A DNA stretch of 64,000 bases from Cordylochernes scorpioides (Eukaryota > Arthropoda > Arachnida > Pseudoscorpiones > Chernetidae), in NCBI GenBank assembly GCA_030710605.1, contig CP092886.1:160130000-160193999 (forward strand), read 5' to 3'. Positions 1 through 10,894 of this stretch are shown here, piece after piece (position 1 is the stretch's first letter; every line of letters begins with the position of its first letter). Under the pieces are notes generated by a model. The model ran no database searches and had not been told where the DNA came from. It was given only the letters and a program-made list of their open reading frames with translations. Position numbers and translations under genes: made by a program.

Positions 1-752
1 AAGTAAATACAGCCAGTATATATACCCACGTGCTGGATCAGCCCCGCCTTCCATAATGGAAATAACTTGCCGCAATATAAGGCGAAGCTAAGAGATATAT
101 TTCCTTTTGGTTTCAATATCCGCCACCGGTTAATGGCAATTGTTTCTCTGACCAGGGCTGCTGTAATTTCCCCGCGGGAAAACTTATTTTTCATTAAATC
201 CCTTCTGGCACAAAACTCTGTAGGGCGTTATTTGGAAAGTTTCTTTCTTCCCAAATAATTTGGAGGCAAAACCTGGTTAACAGCTGACCGAGAGGTGACG
301 TAATTTCCTCTCGAAATGACCAAACTGTGGGCGGAGATTAAACTTTCGATCAAATTCGAACTCGATGTAAATTTTATGGACGAAAGTTAAAATGAGATTT
401 TAAAACTAAATAGTTTTAACAAAACTATTTTGAAACTTCACAGAATAATCAATTTTCGATAGAAGTGTAAGGTATTGAGGTAAAATATCCTATTGCATTT
501 GAATCATATAGTAATGATTACACACAATATTTTATGAAATATTCCTCCAAAAGGAAGGTTAGGGATTGCAAGCCACGCAGCTCCCAACACGATTGCATCC
601 TTGATTCCTAGATGCCCTCTCCCTCGTCACGGCGACTCTACTGGACCTCATCACCACCACCCTTATATTTCAATGTCGGAAAAATAAAATCTTCCAACTC
701 CTACTCGCAACCACAAAGTTTATTCTCAAAGAATTAACTTCAACTAGATAGA
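1..752. other. AT-rich sequence, no gene recognised
   Basis: No coding signature, RNA gene or repeat is recognisable. The first 300 bases and bases 570-665 are less AT-rich than the rest. The 63-codon open frame near 67-258 has no recognisable motif. Confidence 0.5.
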
Positions 753-754
753 TA

Positions 755-962
755 TAAGGTTGTCCCAAAAGTTCGTGTTTTTTCTTAAAAGGTTGTTTTT
801 CTTTTTACTTGGCGAATATTATCGAATACATAATAATACATAATAAAATTACTTTATACATAATACAAAGACATTATACATAACACGGCGAATAATATTG
901 TGCTTAATAATATTGGTATTTCAAATTTTTGCAAGTATTTACGAACTTTTGGGACAACCTTG
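755..962. mobile_element. Mariner-type MITE, 208 bp
   Basis: Terminal inverted repeats read AAGGTTGTCCCAAAAGTTCGT on the left and its complement on the right, matching at 21 of 22 positions when the first base is counted. TA dinucleotides flank both ends (753-754 and 963-964), the target duplication expected for Tc1/mariner transposition. The interior is AT-rich with no transposase frame, so this is a non-autonomous copy. TIRs of the form AGGTTGTCCCAAAAGT are familiar from mariner elements. Confidence 0.85.
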
Positions 963-964
963 TA

Positions 965-2220
965 GATAGATATATATTGTTACGTTAACTATGACGTTTA
1001 AATAAGATAAACAAAAGGTTTATTTATCAATAACACCATGGGGGTTATTCAGATAGGATAAAAATCATTTAAAATTATCAACAAAATACATGAACAGGAT
1101 TGAGACCAATTCACGGCAGATTAATTTCTTTTTAATGAGATATAATTTATTATTAAATTAATTATTCACTGACAATATAACCTGGAGCGCAGAACGCTCA
1201 CTACCCGAAACAACTAAATAAGTTTGTGATAAACAAATACCTTGAGCCATAGTTTCCTATCAAACCCACTTTAGACAGATATAGAACAAAATATATTGTC
1301 ATTAAATTCTTCCGATTAAAACACTTTTAAATAATTTGACGACGATTTAATGTTAAATAAGTGACTTATTCACAAAACAGACGATACCACAATTGTAGAT
1401 TGGATTTTATTTATTGCGTATGATATTGTTTTTTACAGCACAATACAACAATGATAGATACAGATTATGATTGGATTATTTATTGGATGATTAGATTGGA
1501 TTATGATCCGATATGTGGACTTTTGAGGTTCAATGAATCTACAGCTTGAATTAATTTATTTACAAAAGCCACAGTGTCGGTAAGATCAAATGTCAGAACT
1601 GATCAATTTCCGTCGTGTCGAATCCACCACGGCCCGACCACATTCCTCCAGGACTTGCGTCAGGAAACGTCAGGCTAAACGCGGCGCTGGAAATGTGGCT
1701 TCCCAGCTGCGAGAACTGTGCAGTGTGAAGTTCAGAACACATGGTTCCATGTTCACATAGACTTAGAAGATATAAGAACCGGGTAGACCTATTGCTACTG
1801 ACTATGTCAGGAAACATTATGACACAGCATGCAATGTTTACAAGGCGTTGTAGCGTCGGTAACAATCCAATAGCAGTAGAAGCAACGAGAATTCCATAGA
1901 AAATATTCATTGGATCATCAATCATGTTCCTACTCTCCGTGCTTAGTTTTCCTCGAGGAGATTTCGATCCGGGACATGGATGCGTTTATCTTCCAGACAA
2001 TTATAATTCCGCTACAGATTGTTCAAGAATTATTTAACACGAGACTATACTTGTATTTTCCTTCAATCAAAAATATAAATAAATATATAATAATCATTTT
2101 TTTAAATTGTCTGCTGCGTTATCAGAATATGTGTATTTTTCATTATATTACAGAGATTCATATATTTCTACAATTTCACTCTTTTCCTCCCAATTATTTC
2201 TATGTAGTACAAACTACAAT
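965..2220. other. AT-rich sequence with minor repeats
   Basis: Around 1405-1520 short GATTGGATTA-like direct repeats occur. Bases 1171-1215 carry a motif (CTGGAGCGCAGAACGCTC, then CCCGAAA) that recurs, reverse-complemented, in the tandem repeat at 29.03-29.23 kb. The 110-codon minus-strand frame at 1593-1925 has no recognisable domain and is not called. Confidence 0.45.
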
Positions 2221-2232
2221 ATAACAGCCTTT

Positions 2233-2466
2233 CTATGTAAGCAATAGTTACCCAGAAATTATTTGAAAAAGGAAAAATAAAAGTCAGGTAAATAGTTTCT
2301 ATTAATTTTGAATTTGCAAGCTTTCGAGTAAATATAGAGTATTAGCCCGTTGAAGAGCAGTATATTTATTTGCCTTAGAAGCTTGCAGAGATAAGAAAGA
2401 AGAAGAAGCTTGCAAATTCAAAATTAAAAGAAACTTTTTACATAATTTTTATTTTTCCTTTTTCAA
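2233..2466. mobile_element. Fold-back insertion, PLE-tail type, with 12-bp target duplication
   Basis: Exact 12-bp direct repeats ATAACAGCCTTT lie at 2221-2232 and 2467-2478. Between them are inverted arms (about 2258-2325 and 2404-2466) reading outward from AAGCTTGCAAATTCAAAATT through AAGAAAC to a ...ATTTTTCC tail. This layout of GAAAGCTTG followed by an A-rich tail with AGAAAC matches the 3' end of the Penelope-like element at 41.2 kb. Both arms have this end facing outward, so the unit looks like two head-to-head copies. The central loop contains degenerate GTTGAAGAGC hairpin remnants. Confidence 0.65.
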
Positions 2467-2478
2467 ATAACAGCCTTT

Positions 2479-3984
2479 AATTAAGACATTTGGTCTTACC
2501 TAGACTCATCCCGGAGTCTAGAAATAAAAGAAAGCGAGTAATGAAAGAAAGAATCAATAATATGTAATCAGCTATGTACAGAGTGTCTCTTGGAGCGACA
2601 TAGCAAACACTGGCGCCTCTTCTAGTCTCCTTCTTTTATCGTTTAAAGATATTTTTATATGAGTTCATTATTTCTACACAATCATTCTTAATAGATTGTT
2701 TTATTAATATTTTTATTATGTTAGGAATTTTTATATATTTTTCTAGAAAAGAATAATTCTAGCAATTTTTAGAAAGGTAAACCCTCTGGAGCCCAATATC
2801 TCAGCAAAACAGTTCTGCTCTGTTCTCGATTGGGTTGTTTTTTCAAGGTGAGGAAAACAAATAAACGGCAATCTAGAATGATATATTTTTAAAATACGGA
2901 GTCAAAATATCAAAGTTAAATTGACCACAGTAACTTCGAGAGACATTCGTCTCCTTTCTGTTTTCATTAAAAAACCTGGGGCGTAAACTTAGGTATGTTT
3001 AAGAGACGTCCGAGGAAAGTATTCCGAGATTCCTGACTGACTTCAGTTGTCCCTGATTGTTGCTGCATATAGCCTTGTATCTAGCACTATCTAGTCCAAG
3101 GTTTTCAGGACAAATTTGAATGTGTTCATTATGGATCATTCAAGTCTAATTTATAACAACTCGTGACTTATTTTTGAAATTTGAACTGCATGACTAATTG
3201 AGTAAGATGAAGTGAATGGGGTATTCCAAAATTGTATATTTATATACTATATTATTTATAATATATCTTAAAAATTTGTGTGAATATATTTGTTTTAAAC
3301 TATTTTAAAACACATCTACACACACCAAATGAGAGTTCCAAGAATCGTATATTTCCAACATGTCCCATTTATGAACGGAATAAATATAAACCTCGATTGA
3401 ATGAGAATTAAAAAACAAGACAAAAGGTTGATTTGTACACACAATAAACCTTTCCTCAAATCGCTAGGCCTAAATTGAGATTTCGTCTGAATCAAATCCC
3501 TTGAGAGTCGATGGCAATCTCAGGATTTAATTAAGCCCACACTTAGAAAAGTGAAAACAATGGGTCGCTCACAGCAATTGTATTTATCTAATTTTTCAAA
3601 CAAAGAGGTAGGAAACTCTTTTTCAAAAGAAAAATCAGGAAATTATAAAAAATTACAGATAAACCTGCTTAATGAACTTGGATGTAGGCTTAACATGAAG
3701 CTGAAAACAAATTGAGTAGAATTAAGAAAAACCCAAATAGCCAGAAATTAAAACATTGTCTTTCCTAACATTTAATCCAATGTGTTAGCCCTTAATCTCT
3801 GCAATGATCCTTAGAACAACATGGCGGTCACAGAACCACAATTTTTAAATCCCTCCTATTCTCATCTATGAAAGATCATGCCATGACAATTAATTTGGCC
3901 TTAATTGGTGCACATTGGCATTTTATCTCGTGTTTGGAAGTTTTCAATTTTCGGTGATGCCTTGGAACAAATTTGCCTCTGCTA
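2479..3984. other. AT-rich sequence, nothing recognised
   Basis: About 1.5 kb without a recognisable gene, RNA, tandem repeat or paired termini. Confidence 0.45.
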
Positions 3985-4177
3985 GATGATATCTCCCCAC
4001 CAACGAGTGCAAGTAAAACCAAACGGGGCTCTTACACATTTGTAAGTGCAAAGTCGAACTGATTTTCACATATGTAGACATGTGGCGCACTTACAGTAAA
4101 AGCAGTCGCCTACTTCTACCCACCATGATTATCATGGCCTATACCACGTGCACTAGAATTAAGCAAAAAAAAAAGAT
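3985..4177 (+). mobile_element. tRNA-derived SINE, 3' part (5'-truncated)
   Basis: Matches the body of the full SINEs at 10.6, 53.1 and 63.2 kb from the GAGTGCAAGTA segment through the ACGGGGCTC segment, the hairpin-rich region, CCATGATTATCATGG and an A-rich tail ending near 4177. The tRNA-like head is not recognisable here. Confidence 0.75.
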
Positions 4178-4199
4178 GATATCTACTTTGAACAATATT

Positions 4200-4715
4200 C
4201 TGCTCTAGTTGGTGATGGGGCCTGAACCCAGACTACTGACCACAATGGAAACTCTCTGAGTACCATCACCCCAGGGTTTGAGAAGAAAGAGAGATTTTCA
4301 AGTCAGGACCTTGCCGAGAGCGTCAAGAAAGGCCAGTAGTAGCACCCCGACTTTATATACGCTCCCTCGTGCTTACCCCGTACCTCAGAGGATCCATAGG
4401 TAGGATTTACTGGATAAGAGGCAAAAGAAGGGAGAGATAGTCCCATTGATGTGTAGGACTGTTCGATCGAACTCGAAAAGGAGGGTCGGGAAGACAACCA
4501 ACCAAAGCTGAGAAAATCCTGAGACGCTTGTTGCTGTCTGGCTAATAACACGGAAGCCAGGTCATAATGGCAACCGTGAGCAACCTACCAAAGGTCAATT
4601 GGTGCACGGGCGTACACCAGTTCTCACAGCCTGTGGTTACAGTGTGTGATTTTGCTACAGGCCTGCAACCTTGGGGCTAAGCATTCAAACCATCAAGCTC
4701 CCTACACCCCTATAT
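4200..4715 (-). repeat. Possible second tRNA-like repeat (composite)
   Basis: On the minus strand near 4715-4650 the sequence AGCTTGATGGTTTGAATGC, then AGCCCCAAGGTTGCAGGCC, resembles a tRNA D arm followed by a degenerate B box. At 4211-4270, GGTGATG and CATCACC pair as an acceptor-like stem around GGGTTCAGGCCC, a B-box-like T arm, but the fold is only about 60 nt and too short for a normal tRNA. I read the block as a decayed tRNA-derived element. Only one copy is visible, so this is tentative. Confidence 0.3.
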
Positions 4716-4734
4716 ATATGGTATATCGTAAAAT

Positions 4735-4925
4735 AATTTGAAGGAAGAAAAAGTTTTTTAAAATTACAAATATTTTCTCACAATGAGTTTCTTTTTATTA
4801 AAAAAACGCTAGCTTTCAAGCGATAATCGCTCTTCAACGAGCTTACTAAAATATCGACTTTATCCTACCAGAAATATTTATAAAAAACAAACGCGCGCAG
4901 CGTGAATATTTATAACTAAAAATTT
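4735..4925 (-). mobile_element. PLE-tail-like element with hammerhead-like hairpin
   Basis: The minus strand reads CGTTGAAGAGCG, ATTA, TCGCTT, GAAAGCTAGC (4809-4842), followed by AATAAAAAGAAACTCATTGT. The pairing AGCG/CGCT and the GAAAGC block parallel the hairpin at the 3' end of the PLE at 41.2 kb. The tail after the hairpin is shared with the element at 37.76-37.97 kb (AAAGAAACTCATTGT). Confidence 0.5.
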
Positions 4926-5340
4926 TAAATTGGTTTGTAATTTAACAATTTTATGGAATATGTCTGAAAAAGTGTGTTTGAACAAAATAAGTTTAAGATT
5001 TGCGAGAGCCAAAACTATCCCTAAGGCCAGTCAAGGTCAGCTCTAGTAGAGCCGTTGGCAATAACACCACACACAATTATCAAATTGGAAAAATCGATGT
5101 GTGAAAAAAAATTAATATATATATTTTTTATAATATATATTTTTGTGTTTATAGAGATCACCCTAGCCTTGGTGAAGTTTTGCATATGCAAATATAGTTT
5201 CGGGTGATTATGGAGGATATATGTAAATATATGATCGTTGTGCGACAAAAACAGAATATAACTTATCGTAAAGATAGAGGCTGCCTGGCCAGCATTCATG
5301 ATTCTTAAAATTTAAAGATACTTTCGCCAGTAAATCTTTT

Positions 5341-5394
5341 TTATTATCTCGACGTTTCGACAAAAATCTTTTGTCCTCGTCAGGAGGAAATAAA
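5341..5394 (-). ncRNA. Hammerhead-ribozyme-like motif (type I, PLE style)
   Basis: On the minus strand: CTGACGA core (complement of 5377-5383), a helix II of GACAAAA/TTTTGTC, GAAA, then ACGT-C, a self-complementary helix III typical of dimeric hammerheads in Penelope-like elements. Helix I is supported by CTC/GAG next to the core and by TTTATT/AATAAA beyond a small internal loop. One extra G sits between the core and helix II, so catalysis is uncertain. Downstream on the minus strand is an A-rich tail (AATAAAAAAGATTTACTGG), as expected for a retroelement 3' end. No PLE coding region is adjacent. Confidence 0.6.
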
Positions 5395-5611
5395 ATTAAA
5401 ACATTTGGTAAGGCTTTAAAAATATAACTTATTTCGGCTAGTTTAATGAATGACGCGCAAAATCCAATTTATTTCAAATAATTTCTATGAATATATATTT
5501 GTTTGTGAGGGGCATATATTAATAATATTTTCGTATGATTATATATAGGCTATATGGCAGAACGAGTAGCGGGTTGATATAGGGATGATGTGTAGATTAA
5601 TAATACATTTA

Positions 5612-5790
5612 GAGTCTACGGGGCTCTGGAACATTTGTAAGTGCAAAGAAGAACTGCTTTTCACATGTGTAGACATGTGGTGCACTTACAGTAAAAGCAG
5701 TCGCCAACTTCTACCCACCATGATTATTATAGCCTGTACCATGCGTACTAGGGGGGGGGGGGATAATAAAAAAACAAAAAAAAAAATTAG
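5612..5790 (+). mobile_element. tRNA-derived SINE, 3' part (5'-truncated)
   Basis: Same body as the other SINE copies: ACGGGGCTCTGG, the GTAAGTGCAAAG hairpin region with CACATGTGTAGACATGTG, and GTAAAAGCAGTCGC. The palindromic tail is slightly mutated and is followed by a run of 12 G (5751-5762) and an A-rich tail. The tRNA head is missing. Confidence 0.75.
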
Positions 5791-6715
5791 AGTCCTTCAG
5801 TTAATTCAGTTGTGAGAAGTGTTGAAAAGACAAATAGATTTTGGTGTTAAACACAGGAGGCAGAGATTGCGCGCCGTGACGAACCGAGCTAATTGCGAGA
5901 ACAAATGATTGCGTTCCCGGCAACTGGCTGGCGCCCGCCGCTCGAATCGATCCGAGCCAAATTTTAAAAATATTTCCGTAGATTGACACCAGATGGCACC
6001 CCAAAAACCGCAGTCGAGGATTAATTAACAAATACGTAAAAAATGGCGCTTAAAAAAGAAAACTAAATTTGCGCAAAGTTACTTTTGATGACGAAAATAT
6101 TTGTTTGCTTTGAACATTTTAAAATATTTAATTAACTTTTTAAATAGTTAATTTCTCTTTTTTTTATCGTGTAAATTAAATGTTTCGCAGATATTGACAA
6201 ATTTATTGTTTTAGACATTTTTGAAAAGATTTTTTCAATTGAGCGAATTTGTATGAAGTTTTATCCTACATAAATGCCGAGTTACTATCATAAAGGAGGT
6301 ATAGATACAAAATTGAACCTCCTTTTCTCAATCGAATGGAAAACAGTTATGGTGCAATTTAAAAATCCATTTTATACTCTTTCACGATGAAACGTCCAAT
6401 TCTTTGAAGCAGATATTTGGTCAAAACATTTTAAAATAATGAAAGACACAATTTCTAAGCTTGGTAGAGAACTCTGTAGAGAACAGATATTGGGGAAGAA
6501 AATGACCGATAATTTATAATTTTTCAGCTTAAGCAACAACAATTCCTTAGATGTGACAAATAGCAAAAATTTTCCTAAAAACGAAGGAAATGCTCGGAGA
6601 CATCGCGTGTCGATTTGACAACTAATTCTTATAGAGAGAAACAGATTATAATTTATTTTGAACAACCCTATATTGTATTAAATCTAAGGGAAATAAAAAA
6701 TGCACCTACCATATA
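5791..6715. other. Unassigned sequence with a GC-richer island
   Basis: Bases 5850-6020 are clearly richer in GC than their surroundings and contain several CG dinucleotides, but no frame with recognisable motifs. It could be a conserved non-coding segment; this is untested. The remainder is AT-rich. Confidence 0.35.
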
Positions 6716-7220
6716 CACTAATGGACAAAATTAAGAAAGTTCCATATTTTAAGCCTTAAAAATTCCTTATTTGCTTATATAACGGCGGATTTCCTATAGA
6801 GATTCCATAGAACAGGTGCTTAGGATGATCTGGGAGGAGAGTATCAGATACCGCCAAGAACCACCCAGGAGCTGACAATGGCTCTTGAACAGGAATGGGC
6901 TTTGATCCCAAATGAACTCCTGAACATCCTTATTTCCAGCATGAGACGACGGTGCCAGTGTTGCTTTGAAGTGAGGGCCGCCCCTAACATTCCATATTAG
7001 TTCCGCTGACACCTGGGATTTCTAAAAGTAAAAATATTTTGGTATCGCCGGTCGTCTGTTGTTTTTCTTTTAAAGGAGAAAGAGGCAATTTATTTCACAC
7101 TTGGGTATCTCGTGCGTCTTCAATAAAGGCCACTATGTATCAAATATCTTTCAGAGTTATTGTCTGAATACCGATATACATGCTAAAAAGTACAACTTCC
7201 TTAAGTTTTGTCCATATGTG
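6716..7220 (+). mobile_element. Tc1-like DNA transposon, internally deleted, 505 bp
   Basis: The left end is CACTAATGGACAAAATTAAG and the right end CTTAAGTTTTGTCCATATGTG; TA flanks both. It is the longest member of a family whose short copies lie at 8.1, 14.0, 21.3, 23.0, 24.0, 24.4, 33.8, 36.8, 38.8, 45.3 and 47.3 kb. It alone keeps about 270 bp of extra interior sequence, which encodes the end of a Tc1-type transposase (6824-7000). The short copies look like deletion derivatives of such an element. Confidence 0.8.
6824..7000 (+). pseudogene. Tc1-type transposase, C-terminal remnant
   Basis: Frame 6860-7000 translates to TTQELTMALEQEW, then ALIPNELLNILISSMRRRCQ, and stops at TAG 6998-7000. 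It has the pattern of the transposase C-terminus of Tc1-like elements: a TLQEL-type helix, an EEW...IP motif, and SMRRRCQ followed by a short tail. Immediately upstream, MIWEESIRYRQEPPR lies in another frame and fits the preceding WD.L..R.R...PPRT part, so there is one frameshift around 6862. The DDE catalytic residues are not present in the window. It is non-functional. The assignment is from family knowledge, not a search. Confidence 0.75.
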
Positions 7221-7222
7221 TA

Positions 7223-8142
7223 CATATACGCGGATGCTTACTCCAATGTATTTAAATTACATCTCGAAAACATTCGGTAAACGAATAGATCTTATCACCG
7301 TTATGCTGATCACAGTGAGTGACGGCCGGTATCACACCGACCAATTATTGAACTGGCTGAATAATGGCAGGTGGCATTGATTGTTTGGTTTGCTGGTGTA
7401 TTGGTTTCTGATAAACGAGGATGTTGATTCACACTGTCCGTAACGTACAGTGAAGGTTACGTCTTGTCAAACGGGAATTATTGCTTGGTCAAAATACACA
7501 GTCTGAAACGTCGAAATGTCTCCATAAATTGAAGGACGCGCAAGGACAACAAAGTTTCTCAGCAAGACAATGCTCGATTGACATATATCCGACCGACTCT
7601 CACTGACCACAATACGTCCTTCATATAAAATTGATGCGCCGAAGTTCGCCATAACTGGAGCGGAACTCTGTGGGGACGGAATCAATCAACTTGGGCCATT
7701 CATCGCCATGCCGCTAAGTGCCTTGGGTACCTCTGAGTGTCGATCTGTCAATAGAGATCTCACACACAATAAGGAATTATATAAATATATTTTGTCAAAT
7801 TTATATCGATAGAATCGCACTTGTAAGTTGATTATGTGATCGATAATTAATAAATGCCCAGATACGATAATTCGTTTGTAAAGCGCCGTATCGTTATATA
7901 TAATTATGTTTTTATTGAAGAAATACCCGTAGCTTTAAAACTAGGTATTGTATAGGATTTTATTTATTTTTGATAGCTTAATAAATTAGTATAAAAAGAT
8001 AGGAGCCATATATGCGGAGATGGTATTGACCAATAAATACGACACAGTCCTACCGTCCTTCGATAAGCCAATCCCATCCAACTCACCGTCCACAACCAGA
8101 CGGTGTACGTGCTTCCTCCCGTCGCTCTTTTTGTGGGACAGA
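7223..8142. other. No gene recognised
   Basis: Base composition at 7300-7720 is more balanced than the flanks, but no frame carries a recognisable domain. Confidence 0.4.
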
Positions 8143-8144
8143 TA

Positions 8145-8355
8145 CACTCATTGAAAAACTTCAAGAATTTTTACCTCTTAGCATGTATATCGGGATTGTG
8201 ACGATAACTGTGGAAGATATTTGATCACAGTCGCCTTCATTGAAGACACGCGAGATAACCAAGTGTGAACAAAATTTCTTCTGTCTCTTTAAAATAAAAA
8301 ACGACGACCGGCGGCATCAAAGACTTTCTACTTCGCTAAGGTTTGTCTATAAGTA
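8145..8355 (-). mobile_element. Tc1-type MITE
   Basis: Minus-strand copy of the family. The left end is TA-CACTCATTGAAAAACTTCA and the right end CTAAGGTTTGTCTATAAGTA-TA. The interior shares the GCATGTATATCGGGATT and TTGAAGACACGCGAGATAACC segments with the other copies. Confidence 0.75.
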
Positions 8356-8442
8356 TATACAAATGTATAGAGCCCCCTATTTGTTTACTTGCATGCACTG
8401 GTGTGGTTGCAATTCTACAAGAGTCGGTGATATTGAAGGAGA

Positions 8443-9096
8443 CATTGTCTATACATTACATCGACCTATATTACATATCTATACATTACATCGACCTACA
8501 TTACACATCTATAGGTTACATATACACTTACATCACATATCTACACCTTACATCAAGTTACATCACATATCTACACGTGTTTTACAAACACCTACATTAC
8601 ATATCCATACGTATGTATTGACCTACATTCCATACCAATACGTGATACAAACACCTACATTACATATCTAAACGTTAAAACACCTACATAACACATATAT
8701 ATGTCACATATAGACTTATATTACATATATATGTCACATATAGACTTACATTACATAGCTATTTGTCACATATAGACTTACATTACATAGCTATACGTTA
8801 CATCGAATTACATCACATAGCTATATGTCACATAAACCTATATTACATAGCTATATGTCCCATAGACCTATATTACATAGCTATATGTCACATATAGACT
8901 TACATTACATAGCTATATATCACATAGACCTATATTACATAGCTATATGTCACATAGACCTATATTACATAGCTATATGTCACATAGACCTATATTACAT
9001 AGGTATAAATTAATATAGACCTATATTACATAGCTATATGTCACATAGACCTATATTACATAAGTATAAGTTAATATAGACCTATATTACATATTA
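8443..9096. repeat. Tandem repeat, about 30-bp unit, ~22 copies
   Basis: Unit close to ACATAGCTATATGTCACATA followed by GACCTATATT. The 3' two-thirds is more homogeneous than the 5' third. Because 30 is divisible by three, the array gives repetitive open frames (a decapeptide such as CHIDLYYIAI), which I treat as chance translations. Confidence 0.9.
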
Positions 9097-9099
9097 ATA

Positions 9100-10575
9100 T
9101 AAAAATATTCGAAATAAAAATTTAATAGGACATATTTATGTGGAATATATTTGCAAGGAAAAAATATTGAGTAAGAAAATGGATCAGTCATGTGTAGGTT
9201 AGTGAGAGAAAGCGCCTATAAAATACAAGCCGGGGAATGTCAGAAAAAAGTTGTTCCAGGAGCGGCTGTTAAGCAATTAGTCTCCCGGCGGCGCGACATG
9301 GGGACATTAAGGAAATGAGCGACGGTCATTTCTAGGGCATTCAGCGTCGGGGCCAAATAATGTTTGATGGGCATTGTTCAGCCTCGCTTATTTATAGTTC
9401 GATTTTCATTCCATCTCTGCTCTCTCTGCGCACATTATGTTCATCGCCAAGAATGCCTATTCTTAAAGCCAGAGGCTGTCTGTCTGGCCGGCATTCATAA
9501 TTCTTGAGACAAGGGGCATTTTGGACAGAAAAAGTAATTTATTTCATCTTCTATTTTCATGTAATTAAAAATAGCAAATTTAAAACATCTTTATTCACCC
9601 CTAGTCAATAGTTAAAATATAAAGAAATATTTTTATCATTATTTATCGATAGAGGCTCCGCCACCTTGAGAGTGTCCACAATTGATCCGCAAAGCAAAAA
9701 ATATCTTTCAGAAATCGCTCTAAACAACGACCAGCCTTTGCCCCACTATATTTTATATATAATATTATATATATTGTTCAAACACGCTAACGTTTCTTTC
9801 ATAGAAAATAGACAAGTGATGATATGCAGATATACGTATGATATAAACTATACGAAATATTTGAATCATCAATAATCGTCTCATTGAGAAAATACCACTA
9901 TTTTATTCCCAGTAGGGCTCTTCAATGGCACGTTCAAAATGCCATTAGGGAGGAATATATATGTATATAATTTCGTGTGTTTTAAAAATATATACATGTT
10001 TTTTTAAAACTAATGGCGAAAATTTAGCTTGAAAATATCTTCAATATATACAAGTATATTATAGATTTTAAGTCAGTCCCAACAAATTGCGAAATTTGCT
10101 GCTGAAAGGTTTATCCGATGTCAGAGACTGGGTTTCGAAATGCAGTCCTACAAAGGCGGAGTAATAACGCTGTCGCAACATATGGATTCAATTAAACACT
10201 GGCTGAGAGCGCCTGTTGCCAAGCTGTGTCGTCTGATTAACTAGATCATCGAATTAATTTTCGGACTTCTCCGATGTATCCTTGTCCCAGAACATTCTAT
10301 TAGGTAGCGCTTTAAATATTTGTTTGAATATGCATATTCTATCAAGAGAATAAAAGGGCACGCTTTTATCCTTTGTGAATGGTTATTTTACTTTATTAAA
10401 TAAATAGAAAAAATCACATGATTTTTCTATTTTTGACAGAAATATTCATCAAAGACTTCAGACTCCGGGCATATTTCTTTGTAAAGTTGATATGAGATGG
10501 TTTACGACAGCTAGAGATGTCGTTCCTTGGGAATGTAAGAAATATGAATGTTGATTTCTCTTGACAAGGTATATT
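9100..10575. other. No gene recognised
   Basis: Bases 9170-9500 are more balanced in composition. Within them, GAGGCTGTCTGTCTGGCCGG plus CATTCATAATTCTTGAG resembles 5277-5310 beside the hammerhead-like motif at 5.34 kb. The rest is AT-rich and unassigned. Confidence 0.4.
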
Positions 10576-10587
10576 AAGGCTGGCAAT

Positions 10588-10882
10588 AATAGGGGGTCGG
10601 TGGAAGGGGGGTCTAAACCATTGGTTTTCGACCGCTAAGACCCGGGATCGAATCCCACATTGGGCACTTTTTTTCTAATAAAAAAGAAAAAATGCTCCAA
10701 TGGCCTCCGATTCTTGCAAAAGTCCAACCCCACCAGCGAGTGCAAGTGACCAAACGGGGCTCTGGCACATTTGTAAGTGCAAAGTGGAACTGCTTTTCTG
10801 GAACTGCATTAGAGTAAAAGCAGTCGCTAACTACCCACCAGGATTATCATGGCCTGTGCCACGTGTACTAAAGATGATAAAA
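10588..10882 (+). mobile_element. tRNA-derived SINE, near full length
   Basis: The head (about 10592-10665) includes GGGGTCGGTGGAAGG as an A-box region and GGGATCGAATCCC as a B box (mutated from GGTTCGAATCC). It continues through a T-rich linker, the GAGTGCAAGTGACC body, the hairpin region (partly disrupted) and a degenerate palindromic tail. It is flanked by imperfect 12-bp repeats AAGGCTGGCAAT / AAGGCTGACAAT (10576-10587 and 10883-10894), a plausible target duplication made by LINE machinery. Confidence 0.85.
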
Positions 10883-10894
10883 AAGGCTGACAAT

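Noticed and set aside
1593-1925. 110-codon minus-strand ORF
   Set aside because: Partly in a GC-balanced patch but without motif, splice sites or a second copy.
8240-9013. Repetitive ORFs with decapeptide repeats
   Set aside because: They arise because the 30-bp unit is a multiple of three; unit divergence is not biased to third positions and there is no signal or splice context.
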